Below are positions 1-9,986 of a DNA stretch of 64,000 nucleotides, piece by piece. A model generated the notes under the pieces. The model was not told where the DNA came from and searched no databases. It was given only the letters and a program-made list of their open reading frames with translations. The position numbers and the translations under genes are program-made. Source of the DNA: Rhizobium sp. NFR07 (GTDB taxonomy: Bacteria > Pseudomonadota > Alphaproteobacteria > Rhizobiales > Rhizobiaceae); NCBI RefSeq assembly GCF_900111905.1, contig NZ_FOKM01000006.1, positions 248,001-312,000 on the forward strand. Direction: 5' to 3'. Within the stretch, counting starts at the first letter, position 1, and the number at the start of each line of letters is the position of its first letter.

Positions 1-1854
1 ATGACGATCGAAAAACTCGAGGATTTCGATCGCAACTTTTCTGCCGCTACTGACCCGGTCGCGGAAGGCTGCGGCCGCGAACTCCCCATGTTCCGCTTGC
101 GCCGCCACCTGTCGGACGATCTCCACCATTTCGGCGGTCGTGGCACGGGTGAAGAAGTGGTCGTGACGGACTTGGTCGACGCGGCCTAGCCGGGCGCAGA
201 GCTTCAGCACGCGCCGGACTTCACGCTCGTCGGCGCCGAGCATATCGGCGAAATCGCGAACCCGCGGCGGGCGAAAACGGTTTTCGCCGATCAGATGCGG
301 CAGGATTTCCGCATAGAGCGTCTCTTCCACTTCGCCCAATTGGGCAATGTGGCCGGACAGGCGCACGAAGGCGCCTTCAAGCACAATGTTTCCCGCTGCC
401 ACCTCGGTGCGCAATACGGCCAGAAAGGCGGGGGCCGGCAGGCGCGGTGTCATCGCCATGCGCAGCCGCTCGCGGCCCTGCCCCTGAAGCTCCGGGCTTT
501 CCGCATGGAAAGCGGTAAGAAGTTCGATCAGCTGCGTTGTAAAGGCGGCTCGATGCGTTGCCGACATGGCGTAGCCGACGCCGCCGGCCTCGACCAGCAC
601 GATGCCGACGGCTTCCGTTGCGGCGGTGAGTTGCGACACCGACATTGCCCTGTCACGCGCAAAAGCGTTGAGATCAACGAAAAAAGGCGCCACGTCCAGC
701 AGGGCGAACAACTGCTCGGCCGCGCCCGGTTTGGCCGCAGCCGTCAGCTGTTTGAGGCGTTCGGGCGTGCGCCGTTTTCGCGCTGGCGGCCTGAGATCGA
801 TGAGTGAGCCACCGCCGATCGTGCGTTGAGCCGAGACGTCTCGCAGAATGAAGCGGTCGCCGACCGCGGCGGCGATGGGGCGGTCGAGAACGAGCTGAAC
901 ACGGGCGGTGCTACCCGGCAAAACCGGACCTTCCAGCGGCACGATGCGTACGCCGGCCTCGACGCTTTCATGATGGAAGCGGGCGGAAAACCACTGGCCG
1001 ATCGCCTTCGGTTCGCCAGACAGGACCGAGAGCTCGGCATCGATGCGATTGGTCGGGGCGTGCAGGACGGGATCAACGATCATGTCGCCACGATGGATCG
1101 CATCCTTAGCGATTGCCTCGCCTGCGAGATTGAGGGCGCAGCGCTGGCCGGCGAAGCCGCGCTCTACAGCCACGTTTTGCGCATGGATGGAGCGTACGCG
1201 GGCAGACAGGCCGGAAGGAGACACGGTGACCGCATCGCCGATCGCAACGGAACCGGAGAGAACCGTGCCGGTGACGACAGTGCCTGCACCCGGCAGCGTG
1301 AAGGAACGATCGACGGCTAGCCGGAACCGGCCTTCGGTGGCGGTCTCGACCGTGGCGCGCTCTGCTTCCGCGAGGATCGATTTCAGCTCGTCCATGCCCT
1401 GTCCGGTCGAGGCGGAGACCGGCAGGATCTCGATATCGCTCAGTCGTGTCGGGGCAAGCAGGACGTGGATGTCATTGGTGACGGAGGCAATCCGGGTGGC
1501 GTCTGCGAGATCGACCTTGGTCAGCGCAACGATGCCGCGGTCGATGCCGAGCAGGTCGAGAATGGCGAGATGCTCGCGCGTCTGCGGCTTGATGCCGTCA
1601 TCGGCGGCGATCACCAGCAGCGCGTAGTCGATGCCGCCGGCGCCGGCCAGCATGGTGTGAATGAATTTTTCGTGGCCGGGCACGTCGATAAAGCCGGTGA
1701 CTGCCTCGCCGGCAAAACGGGCATAGGCGAAGCCGAGATCGATGGTGATGCCGCGGGCCTTCTCTTCCTTCAGGCGGTCGGCATCGGTGCCCGTCAGCGC
1801 CTTCACCAGCGTCGTCTTGCCGTGGTCGATATGGCCGGCTGTCCCGATGATCAT
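1..1854 (-). CDS. selB: Selenocysteine-specific elongation factor SelB (3' end outside window)
   Basis: SelB is the EF-Tu-like GTPase that carries Sec-tRNA(Sec) to UGA codons and binds the SECIS hairpin through C-terminal winged helices. The ATG at 1852-1854 gives a protein opening with G1 motif GHIDHGKTT (residues 7-15), DVPGHEKF (57-64) and TKVD (112-115). Beta-barrel domains II/III and winged-helix segments follow; the last visible residues are ILEFFDRH. The frame is open through base 1, so about 618 residues are seen and a short C-terminal piece lies outside. The start codon overlaps the stop of the upstream Sel1-repeat gene as ATGA, implying translational coupling. It is the last visible gene of the fdoGHI-fdhE-selA-sel1-selB block, and its probable client is the selenoprotein FdoG encoded in that block. 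The identity is secure; the full length is not known. Confidence 0.96.
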   Translation of the reverse strand, partial: MIIGTAGHIDHGKTTLVKALTGTDADRLKEEKARGITIDLGFAYARFAGEAVTGFIDVPGHEKFIHTMLAGAGGIDYALLVIAADDGIKPQTREHLAILDLLGIDRGIVALTKVDLADATRIASVTNDIHVLLAPTRLSDIEILPVSASTGQGMDELKSILAEAERATVETATEGRFRLAVDRSFTLPGAGTVVTGTVLSGSVAIGDAVTVSPSGLSARVRSIHAQNVAVERGFAGQRCALNLAGEAIAKDAIHRGDMIVDPVLHAPTNRIDAELSVLSGEPKAIGQWFSARFHHESVEAGVRIVPLEGPVLPGSTARVQLVLDRPIAAAVGDRFILRDVSAQRTIGGGSLIDLRPPARKRRTPERLKQLTAAAKPGAAEQLFALLDVAPFFVDLNAFARDRAMSVSQLTAATEAVGIVLVEAGGVGYAMSATHRAAFTTQLIELLTAFHAESPELQGQGRERLRMAMTPRLPAPAFLAVLRTEVAAGNIVLEGAFVRLSGHIAQLGEVEETLYAEILPHLIGENRFRPPRVRDFADMLGADEREVRRVLKLCARLGRVDQVRHDHFFTRATTAEMVEIVRQVAAQAEHGEFAAAAFRDRVSSGRKVAIEILEFFDRH

Positions 1855-2678
1855 GGCGCGCTCCCCGCCGCGATCGCCTCCGCAAGCGGCAGGCGGGCGC
1901 GGCGCTCGGCCTCCGCCGTTTCGGCCGGCGACAGGCTGTCTCGGACAGGTTTGAGGAAAGGCTGGGCCAGAGCGCTGCCGCCATTCACGGAACGCAGCAG
2001 CCAGGCGAGTGCGGCGACACGATCGACCGGCGTTCCAGCGCCCATATGGCAAGCGGCGCCGAGCATGGCCTGGGCATCGGCATCATCACCTTCGGCGCCC
2101 TTGCGCCACCAAATGACGGCCTGAGCCGGATCGCGGTCGACGCCGATGGCGTTGTGATAGAGCATGCCGAGGCGGGTCATCGAGGCGGCGACGCCGCCTT
2201 CCGCCGCGCGTTCGGCCCAGAGTTTTGCTTCCGCCGGATCGGATGGAATGATCTCGCCTTCGAGGAGCAGCCAGCTCAGCATGTCCTGCGCCGGTGCGTC
2301 CCCGTGTTCGGCGGCGAGCCGATAAAGGGCGGCGGCCTTGGCTGGATCGGCATCAGAGCCGGTGGCATCGGAGCCCTGCATGTGGAAGGCGGCGCAGTTG
2401 CGCTGGCCGACGGGATCACCCGCTTCGGCCGAGAGCGTGAGCCATTTCAGCGCCAGCGAGCGGTCGGAGGGCACGCCGAGGCCTTCGGCGAAACAGGCGC
2501 CGATATTGTTCTGGGCACGGGCATTGCCGGCTCTCGCCAGCGGTTCCCAAAGGGCAAGCGCGGTCTCGTAGTCGCCGGCCTTGGCGGCAGCCAGTGCCTC
2601 GTCCATCTGCACGGCCGTGGGGTCCGTGTTGGCCTGCGGTTCGGCTCCGCGGCCGCGAAGGCGATCAAGCCACCGCAT
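1851..2678 (-). CDS. Sel1-like repeat (TPR-related) protein between selA and selB
   Basis: A predicted cytoplasmic helical-repeat protein of about 275 residues. It has no signal peptide and no membrane segment. Roughly six Sel1-type repeats are visible, with patterns such as A(x)2WxxxAAExGxxxA and LGxxYxxGxGVxxD, for example [14 protein letters not shown] and [12 protein letters not shown]. Such repeats usually bind proteins. The ATG at 2676-2678 is preferred because AAGG sits about 8 nt upstream; a GTG at 2687 would add three residues. It starts inside the 3' end of selA (stop 2665-2667) and its stop overlaps the selB ATG (ATGA), so selA, this gene and selB are locked together by overlaps. 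No biochemical role can be read from the sequence. The position suggests, but does not prove, a function in selenocysteine insertion or formate dehydrogenase assembly. The name Sel1 comes from a worm gene and has nothing to do with selenium. Confidence 0.85.
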   Translation of the reverse strand: MRWLDRLRGRGAEPQANTDPTAVQMDEALAAAKAGDYETALALWEPLARAGNARAQNNIGACFAEGLGVPSDRSLALKWLTLSAEAGDPVGQRNCAAFHMQGSDATGSDADPAKAAALYRLAAEHGDAPAQDMLSWLLLEGEIIPSDPAEAKLWAERAAEGGVAASMTRLGMLYHNAIGVDRDPAQAVIWWRKGAEGDDADAQAMLGAACHMGAGTPVDRVAALAWLLRSVNGGSALAQPFLKPVRDSLSPAETAEAERRARLPLAEAIAAGSAP

Positions 2679-4065
2679 GGCCGGCACCTTCGGACAGGCT
2701 GCGGATAAAGGCGTCCTCGTCGGTCAGGCAGCGCAGGTCGAGCACCATGGCGCCGTCCTGCAACCGCCCGAGGATTGGCCGCGGCAGGGAGCGGAACAGG
2801 GCCGCCAGCGCCTCAAGCGCGCTGCCCGAGGATGCGGTGATCCTGAGCCCGGCACTCGGGATGGTATCGACCGGCAGGGCGCCGGAGCCGATCTGGCTGG
2901 AACAGGGGCAGATCTCGACGCCATAGCCCTTCGGGCTCAGCACGGCGGAAACCTGCGGCAGAAGGCGCTCGGCCTGGGCGCGGATATCGGGCTCCCTGCG
3001 CGACAGCATGCGCAGCGTCGGCAGGCGTTCCCCGAGACGGTCGGGATCGCGATAGAGTTTCAGCGTGGCGGCAAGTGCCGCGATGCGGATCTTGTCGACA
3101 CGCAGCGCCCGCTTCAGCGGATTGCGGTTGATCTCGGCGATCAGGTCCCTGCGGCCAACGATGAAGCCGGCCTGCGGCCCACCGAGCAGCTTGTCGCCGG
3201 AGAAGGTGACGAGATCGGCGCCTTCGGCCACGGCCTCGCGCACCGTCGGTTCCTTGGCGAGGCCGTAGCGCGACAGATCGACCAGCGTGCCGGAGCCGAG
3301 ATCGTTGAGCAGCGCCACACCCATGTCTCTGGCGATCTTCGCAAGCTCGGCGCCTTCGACTTCCGCGGTGAACCCCTCGATCCGGTAGTTCGACGTGTGG
3401 ACCTTGAGGATCAGCGCCGTTTCCGGTCCGATTGCCTTGATATAGTCGCGCGGATGGGTGCGGTTGGTCGTACCGACCTCGACGAGATCGACGCCGGCGC
3501 GCTCCATGATATCGGGCATGCGGAAGGCGCCGCCGATCTCGATCAGCTCGCCACGCGAGACGATGGCCTGCTTGCCCGCACCGACGGCATTCAATGCAAT
3601 CAGCACCGCCGCCGCGTTGTTGTTGACGATTGTGGCATCCTCGGCGCCGGTCAGTTCGCAGAGGATCTCCCGCAGATGGCTGTCTCGCTCGCCGCGCTTG
3701 CCGGTATCGAGGTCGAATTCGAGTGCCGCCGCATCCCGCATGGCATCGACGGCAGCGGCAATCGCCTCCTCGGCGAGAAGCGCGCGGCCGAGATTGGTGT
3801 GCAGCACCGTGCCGGTGAGGTTGAAGAGCGGCCGCAGATTGGATTTTTCGAGATAGCCGAGGCGGCTGGCGAGCGAGGCGATCACGCCTGCCACATCCGG
3901 CAAAGTGCCTCCCGCCCGCACCGCCTCGCGGATTTCGGAAAGTACCTTGCGCAGTTCATCGGTGACGACGGTGCGGCCGTGGCTCTCGACAAGCGGAGCG
4001 ACGGCCGGCGCCTTCAGCACCTGGTCGACGGAGGGAAGTGAGCGGAGATCGGCAAGACCCGACAT
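2665..4065 (-). CDS. selA: L-seryl-tRNA(Sec) selenium transferase SelA
   Basis: SelA is the PLP-dependent, decameric enzyme that converts Ser-tRNA(Sec) to Sec-tRNA(Sec) with selenophosphate. The 466-residue length is typical of the family. The N-terminal region PSVDQVL and the fold-type I core are present, and the PLP lysine is K292 in TFSGDKLLGGPQAG. The glycine-rich NLTGTVLHTNLGR segment (82-94) is also characteristic. The start at 4063-4065 lies 3 nt after the fdhE stop with no clear ribosome binding site, so translation is probably coupled to fdhE. Its 3' end overlaps the start of the Sel1-repeat gene. selD (selenophosphate synthetase) and selC (tRNA-Sec), which the pathway also needs, are not in the window. 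Confidence 0.96.
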   Translation of the reverse strand: MSGLADLRSLPSVDQVLKAPAVAPLVESHGRTVVTDELRKVLSEIREAVRAGGTLPDVAGVIASLASRLGYLEKSNLRPLFNLTGTVLHTNLGRALLAEEAIAAAVDAMRDAAALEFDLDTGKRGERDSHLREILCELTGAEDATIVNNNAAAVLIALNAVGAGKQAIVSRGELIEIGGAFRMPDIMERAGVDLVEVGTTNRTHPRDYIKAIGPETALILKVHTSNYRIEGFTAEVEGAELAKIARDMGVALLNDLGSGTLVDLSRYGLAKEPTVREAVAEGADLVTFSGDKLLGGPQAGFIVGRRDLIAEINRNPLKRALRVDKIRIAALAATLKLYRDPDRLGERLPTLRMLSRREPDIRAQAERLLPQVSAVLSPKGYGVEICPCSSQIGSGALPVDTIPSAGLRITASSGSALEALAALFRSLPRPILGRLQDGAMVLDLRCLTDEDAFIRSLSEGAGHAVA

Positions 4066-4068
4066 CGG

Positions 4069-4992
4069 CTAATATCCGATCAGGAACGGATCGAAGCCGG
4101 CGCGCCGGTATTCGCTATCCTTCATCAAGAGGTCGAGACCGAGGCTTCCGATATCGTCGGCGACGATTTCGAGCGTCGGGTGCCGGTTCTGGTAGAAAAT
4201 CTTCGTCCAGCTCTGGCACTCGTCACAGACCTCGGCCTTAATGACCGGCTCCTGTCCGCCTTCGACCTCGATGGCGCGGTAGCCTACGCCCTTGGTGGAG
4301 CCGCAGGACAGGCACTTGACCCGGACCTCGTTCCACATCGTGGCGCAGGACGAGCAGCAGGCATAACGCGCGCCCTCGGCACCCTGCACGCCGATCACCA
4401 TCGAGCCGACCGGCTTGCCACCGCAGCAGGGGCAGACGCCGATCGAGACGGGGACGAGGCCGTTGCCGTCGATGCCGGCCGCAAGCCGCGCGGCATGAAC
4501 CTGGGTCGCGGCTGCGACATAGAGGTGATGCGCCAAGCTCTCGATCGGCAGGTTGTCGGCGATGACGTTGTCGACCATCCAGTTCAGCGTCTCGTCATCG
4601 GCGGCGCGCACAGCTTCGAGCGCTTCGGCAGCGGCAGCTGGCTTTTCCAGCTCCTGGGTTCGATCGAGGAACAGCTTCACCGTCTCGCGATAATCGTCAG
4701 ACAGCACCATGGCCGCCCGGTCGATCGGCGGCATGGCCGCCTCTCTGGCGCGTGCGATCTGCTCGGCCGCAATCGGCTCAACCGGCGGAAGCTCGGCAAT
4801 GAGATCCGCCTGGATGCGCACGATGCCAGCGAGGAATTTCAGATAGGGGGCGAGATTGCTCGTTTCGGCGAGAACCTCAAGGCGGATGGCGCGCTCCTTG
4901 AAGAAACGGGCCGGGTTCGGCATCAGGGCGAAGGGCGCCTTGGAAATGCCCCCGATCATCGAGGGATCGGGCTGAATGGAAGATACGGACAT
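4069..4992 (-). CDS. fdhE: Formate dehydrogenase accessory protein FdhE
   Basis: FdhE is a cytoplasmic rubredoxin-like factor needed for activity of exported formate dehydrogenases. The 307-residue protein has the expected four cysteine clusters: CPCC (187-190), ACCSSC (211-216), CLSC (227-230) and CDEC (256-259). E. coli FdhE has a comparable length and layout. The start at 4990-4992 is chosen because GAGGT lies about 5 nt upstream; an in-frame upstream ATG at 5103 would add 37 poorly conserved-looking residues. It sits 135 nt after fdoI, beyond a strong hairpin, and 3 nt before selA. It therefore appears to form a sub-operon with the selenium genes. Confidence 0.93.
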   Translation of the reverse strand: MSVSSIQPDPSMIGGISKAPFALMPNPARFFKERAIRLEVLAETSNLAPYLKFLAGIVRIQADLIAELPPVEPIAAEQIARAREAAMPPIDRAAMVLSDDYRETVKLFLDRTQELEKPAAAAEALEAVRAADDETLNWMVDNVIADNLPIESLAHHLYVAAATQVHAARLAAGIDGNGLVPVSIGVCPCCGGKPVGSMVIGVQGAEGARYACCSSCATMWNEVRVKCLSCGSTKGVGYRAIEVEGGQEPVIKAEVCDECQSWTKIFYQNRHPTLEIVADDIGSLGLDLLMKDSEYRRAGFDPFLIGY

Positions 4993-5091
4993 TCTACCTC
5001 GCAGGGCCGACCGGCCACAGCTTTCATCTTGCGCATCGGCCCGGAGATCGCATCGATCTTCGAAAGGCGCGCGCGTCATTGAAACGGATTC

Positions 5092-5120
5092 GGCGTTGCG
5101 CATCCAAGACGCGCAACGCC
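5092..5120 (-). terminator. Strong intra-operon hairpin between fdoI and fdhE
   Basis: A perfect 10-bp inverted repeat, GGCGTTGCGC (5092-5101) and GCGCAACGCC (5111-5120), with a 9-nt loop. It begins 7 nt after the fdoI stop codon on the transcribed strand. No long U-tract follows it (only GAATCCGTTTC), so it may be a partial terminator or an mRNA-stabilising structure. Its position separates the enzyme subunit genes from the maturation and selenium genes. Confidence 0.6.
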
Positions 5121-5127
5121 TTTAGGC

Positions 5128-5844
5128 TCATTCTGCCGGATCGATCCTGCCGCGTCCAGCCATGTCCTTGAACCACTTGCGGTGGTGGCGCCAGGCCCAG
5201 CCGCCGGTCACGGTACCGCGCGTCATGGCGCTGATGGTGCCGCGGGTCCAGATGGCCGCGTAGACATGCAGCATGAAGATCAGGATGATCGCGACAGCCG
5301 CGAGCGAATGAACCAGAAGCGCGATGCGCTGGGTCGGAATGCTCGTGAGCTGGCCAAAATACTGTTCCCACGCCATGATGCCGGTGACGATCAGTACGAT
5401 GATGAGCGAGGCCATACCCCAGAAGATGAACTTCTGGCCGGCATTGTACTTGCCGAGTTCCGGCAGCTTTTCCTCGTTGCCGGCAACGACGTCGCCGATC
5501 TGCGAGGCCCATTGAACATCGTCTCGGTTCGGCAGGTTCAGCTTCCACAACTGCGCAAACAGGATGAAGAAGGAGAAGAACAGCACGACGCCGATCCACG
5601 GATGGATCCAGCGCGTCGTCTGCCCGCCACCGAAGAGTTCGGTGAGGAAGAACAGCGACGGATGGAACATGGCGAGACCGGAGATCAGTAGCAGGATCAG
5701 GCTGATCGCCGTGATCCAGTGGTTGATCCGCTTGCCGGGTCCGTAACGGACCACCTCGACAGGTGGTCCGCGACGAATGGTATCCTCACCCCCTACTTTA
5801 GCGGGGGTGACTTTGGCGGATGCGGTATTTGCAGGCGTGCTCAT
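5128..5844 (-). CDS. fdoI: Formate dehydrogenase cytochrome b556 (gamma) subunit FdoI
   Basis: This is the membrane anchor of the FdoGHI/FdnGHI-type enzyme; it carries b haems and passes electrons from the iron-sulfur subunit to quinone. The 238-residue protein has about four membrane segments: INHWITAISLILLLISG, a segment near WIHPWIGVVLFFSFF, one around GMASLIIVLIVTG, and LVHSLAAVAIILIFMLHVYA. The histidines in and beside these segments are plausible haem ligands. An N-terminal 25-residue hydrophilic extension precedes the conserved core, making it slightly longer than E. coli FdoI. The start codon overlaps the fdoH stop (ATGA). A 10-bp hairpin follows the stop. Confidence 0.94.
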   Translation of the reverse strand: MSTPANTASAKVTPAKVGGEDTIRRGPPVEVVRYGPGKRINHWITAISLILLLISGLAMFHPSLFFLTELFGGGQTTRWIHPWIGVVLFFSFFILFAQLWKLNLPNRDDVQWASQIGDVVAGNEEKLPELGKYNAGQKFIFWGMASLIIVLIVTGIMAWEQYFGQLTSIPTQRIALLVHSLAAVAIILIFMLHVYAAIWTRGTISAMTRGTVTGGWAWRHHRKWFKDMAGRGRIDPAE

Positions 5845-6824
5845 CAGGCGTCCTCCACCCGCTTTTCAGCGTGGTCGACTGCTTCCTGGGCCTCTTCCTC
5901 CTCGTGCTTCGACACGCGGTTGGCGTTGCCGAAAAGACCGTGCAGGATCGTGCCTGCGGCGGCCAGCCCCATGACGGCGAGACCGGCATACTTGGTCGCG
6001 CCCTTCCAGGTCTGGACCACGGCCGAGATCTTCGGATCGACCGGCAGGTCGGCATAGATCTGCGGCTTGTCGTTGTGGTGCAGCACGTACATGACATGCG
6101 TGCCCCCGACGCCCGGCGGGTCGTAGAGACCGGCATTGGCATAGCCACGGGACTTGAGGTCGGCAATGCGGCCTTCCGCATGCTTCTTCATGTCTTCCTT
6201 GGTGCCGAAGACGATCGCCTGGGTCGGGCAGGCCTTGGCGCAGGCAGGGCCCTGACCGACGGCAACGCGGTCGGAACAGAGCGTGCATTTGTAGGCACGG
6301 TGATCCGCCTTCGAGATGCGAGGAATGTTGAAGGGACAGCCCTTCACGCAATAGCCGCAGCCGATGCAGTTGTCGTGGACGAAGTCGACGATGCCGTTGG
6401 AATACTGCACGATCGCGCCGGGGGCCGGGCAGGCCTTGAGACAGCCCGGGTCGGCACAGTGCATGCAGCCGTCCTTGCGGATCAGCCATTCCAGATTGTC
6501 CGTCTCGGGGTTCACCCATTCGGTGAACCGCATGAGCGTGAACATGTCGGCGGTGAGATCGTGCGGGTTGGTATAGTAACCCACATTCTCGCCGATGACG
6601 GGATTGGTGTCGTTCCACTCCACGCATGCCGACTGGCAGGCCTTGCAGCCGATGCATTTCGACACGTCGATGAGCTTTGCGACGGGGGTGAGCTGCCGCT
6701 CGGGTTGCGGCAGCTCGGATGTGGCAGAACGACGGATGAGGTCGCGCTGCGTCAGGTTGGTCTCCATCGGCTGCACCGGCGGATTGCTGACGGCGGTGCG
6801 TGGGCTGTCCATGGTATTGGCCAT
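5844..6824 (-). CDS. fdoH: Formate dehydrogenase iron-sulfur (beta) subunit FdoH
   Basis: The 326-residue electron-transfer subunit, with four ferredoxin-type clusters. Visible cysteine groups are [42 protein letters not shown] and the set CTLC followed by CAKACPTQ. A single hydrophobic segment near the C-terminus ([18 protein letters not shown]) matches the membrane anchor helix of E. coli FdnH/FdoH. The N-terminus has about 35 extra residues before the conserved [11 protein letters not shown]. Start and stop overlap fdoG and fdoI respectively by 4 nt (ATGA), so the three subunits are translationally coupled. Confidence 0.95.
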   Translation of the reverse strand: MANTMDSPRTAVSNPPVQPMETNLTQRDLIRRSATSELPQPERQLTPVAKLIDVSKCIGCKACQSACVEWNDTNPVIGENVGYYTNPHDLTADMFTLMRFTEWVNPETDNLEWLIRKDGCMHCADPGCLKACPAPGAIVQYSNGIVDFVHDNCIGCGYCVKGCPFNIPRISKADHRAYKCTLCSDRVAVGQGPACAKACPTQAIVFGTKEDMKKHAEGRIADLKSRGYANAGLYDPPGVGGTHVMYVLHHNDKPQIYADLPVDPKISAVVQTWKGATKYAGLAVMGLAAAGTILHGLFGNANRVSKHEEEEAQEAVDHAEKRVEDA

Positions 6825-9800
6825 CAGACGCTTGCCTCCTTGTCCTTGGGTGCGGTCGAGGGTTCGATATTGACGAGGAACGCCTTCGATTCCGGGGTTT
6901 CGATATTGGCGTCACCGACAAAGGCTGCGAGCGAGTTGGGGCCGAAGCCCTTCTTCGCCGAGCCGGTAAAGCCCCAGTGCAGGGGGATACCGACAATGTG
7001 AACCGGCTTTCCGTCGCAGATGAGGGGCCGGATGCGCTTCGTCACCACGGCCTTGGCCTTTACCGAACCACGTTTCGACCACACGCGGACCCAGCCGCCA
7101 TTGGTGATCTTCTTCTCAGCCGCCAGTTCTTCGGAAATTTCCACGAAGAAGTCCGGTTGAAGCGCCGAGTTCACCCGGTTGTGCTTCGTCCAGTAGTGGA
7201 AATGTTCGGTCAGGCGGTAGGAGGTCGCCGCATAAGGGAACTCCGCCGACGTACCGAGCTGGTCTGCGTCCGACTGGAATACGCGGGCAACGGGGTTGCC
7301 GCGCATTTTCCGGTTGAAGACGTTTTCGACCGGAGACTCGAAGGGCTCCATGTGTGCCGGGAACGGTCCGTCGCGCATCATGCCCCGGGTGAACAGACGC
7401 GAAACACCTTCCTGGTTCATGATGAACGGGCCGACATCCTGGGGTTTCGCCGTGGGGGCGATATCCGGAACGTCATAACCGGTCCACTTTGCACCATCCC
7501 ATTCGAGCAGCTTGCGGGTCGGATCCCAGGGCTTGCCGTTGATGTCCGCGGATGCACGATTATAGAGCGTGCGGCGGTTCAGCGGCCAGGCGAAAGTCCA
7601 GCCCAGATAGGCGCCGGTTTCGTCCGGGTCGTGGTTGTCACGACGGCCCATATTGTTGCCCTGCTCGTTCCAGCAGCCGGAATAGATCCAGCAGCCGGAC
7701 ATGGTGGAGCCATCGTCCTTGAGCTGCGAGAAGTTGACCACCTGCTTGCCGGCGGCCACCAGAACCTTGGTCGGATCGGTCGGGTCCATGAGATCGGTCA
7801 GCGCACGGCCGTTGATCTCCTTCGCCAGCTCTTCCGCCGTCGGTTCGTTCTCGTCCTCGTACTCCCATGACAGGTTGAGGATCGGATCGGGGAAGGCGCC
7901 GCCTTCCTTGCGATACAATTCCCTCATCCGCAGGAAGATCTGCGCGATGATCCAGCTGTCATGCTTTGCTTCGCCCGGAGGCGAGCTTGCCTGCCAGTGC
8001 CACTGCAACCAGCGGCCCGAATTGGTCAGCGAACCGTCTTCTTCTGCAAAGCAGGTGGACGGCAGCTGGAACACTTCGGTCTGGATCGAAGCCGTATCGA
8101 CGTCGTTGAAGTCGCCGTGGTTCTCCCAGAAACGGGAGGTTTCCGTTTCGAGCGGATCCATCGTGACCATGAACTTCAGCTTCGACAGAGAAGACGTGAT
8201 CTTGGCACGGTTGGGGAAGGCGAGGATCGGGTTGAAGCCCTGGCAGATATAGCCGTTCACCTTGCCGTGGTTCATCAGTTCGAACATACGAAGGATATCG
8301 TATGCCGGAACGTCGAGCTTCGGCAGGTAGTTGAACGCCCAGCCATTCTCGGCCGTCGCGGCATCACCCCACATGGCCTTCTGGAAGGAGACCATGAACT
8401 TCTTGTAGTTCTGCCAGTAGCTGGTCTGACCCGGACGAAGCGGCTTGAACAGACGCGTCGACATGTAGGTCTCGAAGTCGGTGTCCTTCTCGGTCGGCAT
8501 CGTCAGATAGCCGGTGAGAAGGTGCGACATCAGACCGAGGTCGGTCAGACCCTGGATGTTGGAGTGACCGCGAAGGGCGTTCATGCCGCCACCACGTACA
8601 CCGATATTGCCGAGGATCAGCTGCAGCATCGCCATGGCGCGGATGTTCTGCGAACCCTTGGAATGCTGGGTCCAGCCGAGCGCATACATCGACGTCATCG
8701 TTTTGGTCGGGGAAGAGCATTCCGCGATCATTTCGGCCACCTTCAGGAATTTCTCCTTCGGGGTGCCGCAGACCTGTGAGACCAGTTCCGGCGTGTAAGG
8801 GGCAAGATGCTCCTTCAGCAGGTTCCAGACGCAACGGGGATGTTCAAGCGTCGGGTCGGTAACGGCAAAGCCGTCCTCGCCGATAACGTAGTCCCAGCTC
8901 GACCGGTCATAGTCGCGCTTTTCCTCGTTATAGCCGGTGAACAGGCCGTCCTGATAACCGAAGCCGTCCTTGACGATATAGGAAGCGTTGGTGAACGCCT
9001 TCATGTATTCCCACTGCACCTTGCCGTTGTCGATGCAGTATTTCATCACGCCGTTGAGGAACGCGATGTCGGATCCCTGGCGGATCGGCGCGTAATAGTC
9101 CGACACGGAGGCCGTGCGGGTATAGCGCGGGTCGACGACGATAAGCTTGGCGCCGCGGTGGGCCTTTGCTTCCGTCACCCATTTGAAGCCACAGGGATGC
9201 GCTTCCGCCGCGTTGCCGCCCATGACGACGACGAGGTCGGTATTCTTGATGTCAGTCCAGGCGTTGGTCATTGCGCCACGGCCGAATGTTGGGGCGAGAC
9301 TCGCCACCGTTGGGCCGTGTCAGACGCGTGCCTGGTTGTCGAAACCGACCATTCCTATGGACTTGGCGAACTTGAAGGTCGCCCAGGCAGTTTCGTTTGA
9401 CGTAGCCGACGCGGCGAGCATGCCCGTCGTCGTCCAGCGGTTCACGTCCAGACCCTTCTCGTTCTTCAGAAGAAGGTTGGCGTCGCGGTCGTCCTTCATC
9501 AGCCGTGCGATGCGATCGAGAGCCTCGTCCCAGGACATGCGTTCGAACTTGTCCGAACCGGGCTTGCGGTGCATCGGATAAAGGAGGCGGGTCGGGGACT
9601 TGACGAAGTCCTTGAGAGCCGCCCCCTTGGGACAGAGCGTCCCGCGGTTGGTCGGATGGTCGACATCGCCTTCGATGTGAACAACTTCCGCCTTGTCACC
9701 CTTGCGAACGTCACCCTTGGAATAGATGATGATGCCGCAGGCGACGGAACAGTAAGGACAGGTCTGTCGGGTTTCGGTGGTCATGGCCAGTTTGAATGGC

Positions 9801-9919
9801 CGTACATGGGCTATTTCTGCAGCCTCAGCCTCGCCAAAGCCCAACGCACCCATGGAAGTCGCCGCGACACCTGCTCCGGCCAGCTTCAAGAAGCCGCGCC
9901 TTGAGAGGTCCATATTCAT
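6824..9919 (-). CDS. fdoG: Selenocysteine-containing formate dehydrogenase major (alpha) subunit FdoG
   Basis: The molybdenum bis-MGD catalytic subunit that oxidises formate to CO2 at the periplasmic face. Read through the in-frame TGA at 9320-9322, it encodes about 1031 residues, close to E. coli FdnG/FdoG. Evidence in order: twin-arginine signal [10 protein letters not shown] (residues 6-15), [4Fe-4S] site [10 protein letters not shown] (53-62) with a further cysteine in TLCPKG, then [24 protein letters not shown] with Sec at residue 200. The E. coli enzymes have the same context around Sec. The ATG at 9917-9919 is preferred because GGAGAG lies about 8 nt upstream and it places the Tat motif near the N-terminus. 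Automated callers will split the gene at the TGA into a 3' CDS from 9307 and a 5' CDS ending at 9320. Confidence 0.97.
9291..9322 (-). promoter_or_regulatory. Sec UGA codon with bacterial SECIS hairpin in fdoG
   Basis: The TGA codon is at 9320-9322. Eleven nucleotides downstream, bases 9308-9291 form a hairpin whose core is GGCGA/TCGCC around an apical loop containing GU (GGTGGCGAGTCTCGCCCC read on the minus strand). Spacing, an apical GU and an adjacent U are the features SelB recognises in the E. coli fdhF and fdnG SECIS elements. Together with selA and selB nearby this supports UGA decoding as selenocysteine. Confidence 0.9.
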
Positions 9920-9958
9920 TGTAATTACTCTCCATTTTAGAGAACGAACCAGCATGCG

Positions 9959-9986
9959 ACATTATGCCTGGGCACGTCCATGTCAA
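9959..9986 (-). promoter_or_regulatory. Putative sigma-70-type promoter of the fdoGHI operon
   Basis: On the minus strand TTGACA (9981-9986) is followed after 16 nt by TAATGT (9959-9964), about 40 nt upstream of the fdoG start. The remainder of the 313-bp divergent spacer, 9920-10232, holds a small inverted repeat ACACG-GAG-CGTGT at 10046-10058 next to a plus-strand TTGACA at 10043-10048. I find no convincing -10 for the plus-strand operon there and no RNA gene in the spacer. Confidence 0.55.

Noticed and set aside
1..1854. selB (1-1854) and rhaT (63399-64000) as truncated genes
   Set aside because: Both frames run open into the window edges; they are cut by the window, not broken.
1851..2678. 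Sel1-repeat protein taken as a selenium protein because of its name
   Set aside because: The repeat name derives from C. elegans sel-1. Only the gene position, not the name, hints at selenium.
9307..9322. fdoG read as two separate genes or as a nonsense-mutated pseudogene
   Set aside because: The stop is TGA at the family's Sec position, the reading frame continues in homology without shift, and SECIS, selA and selB are present.
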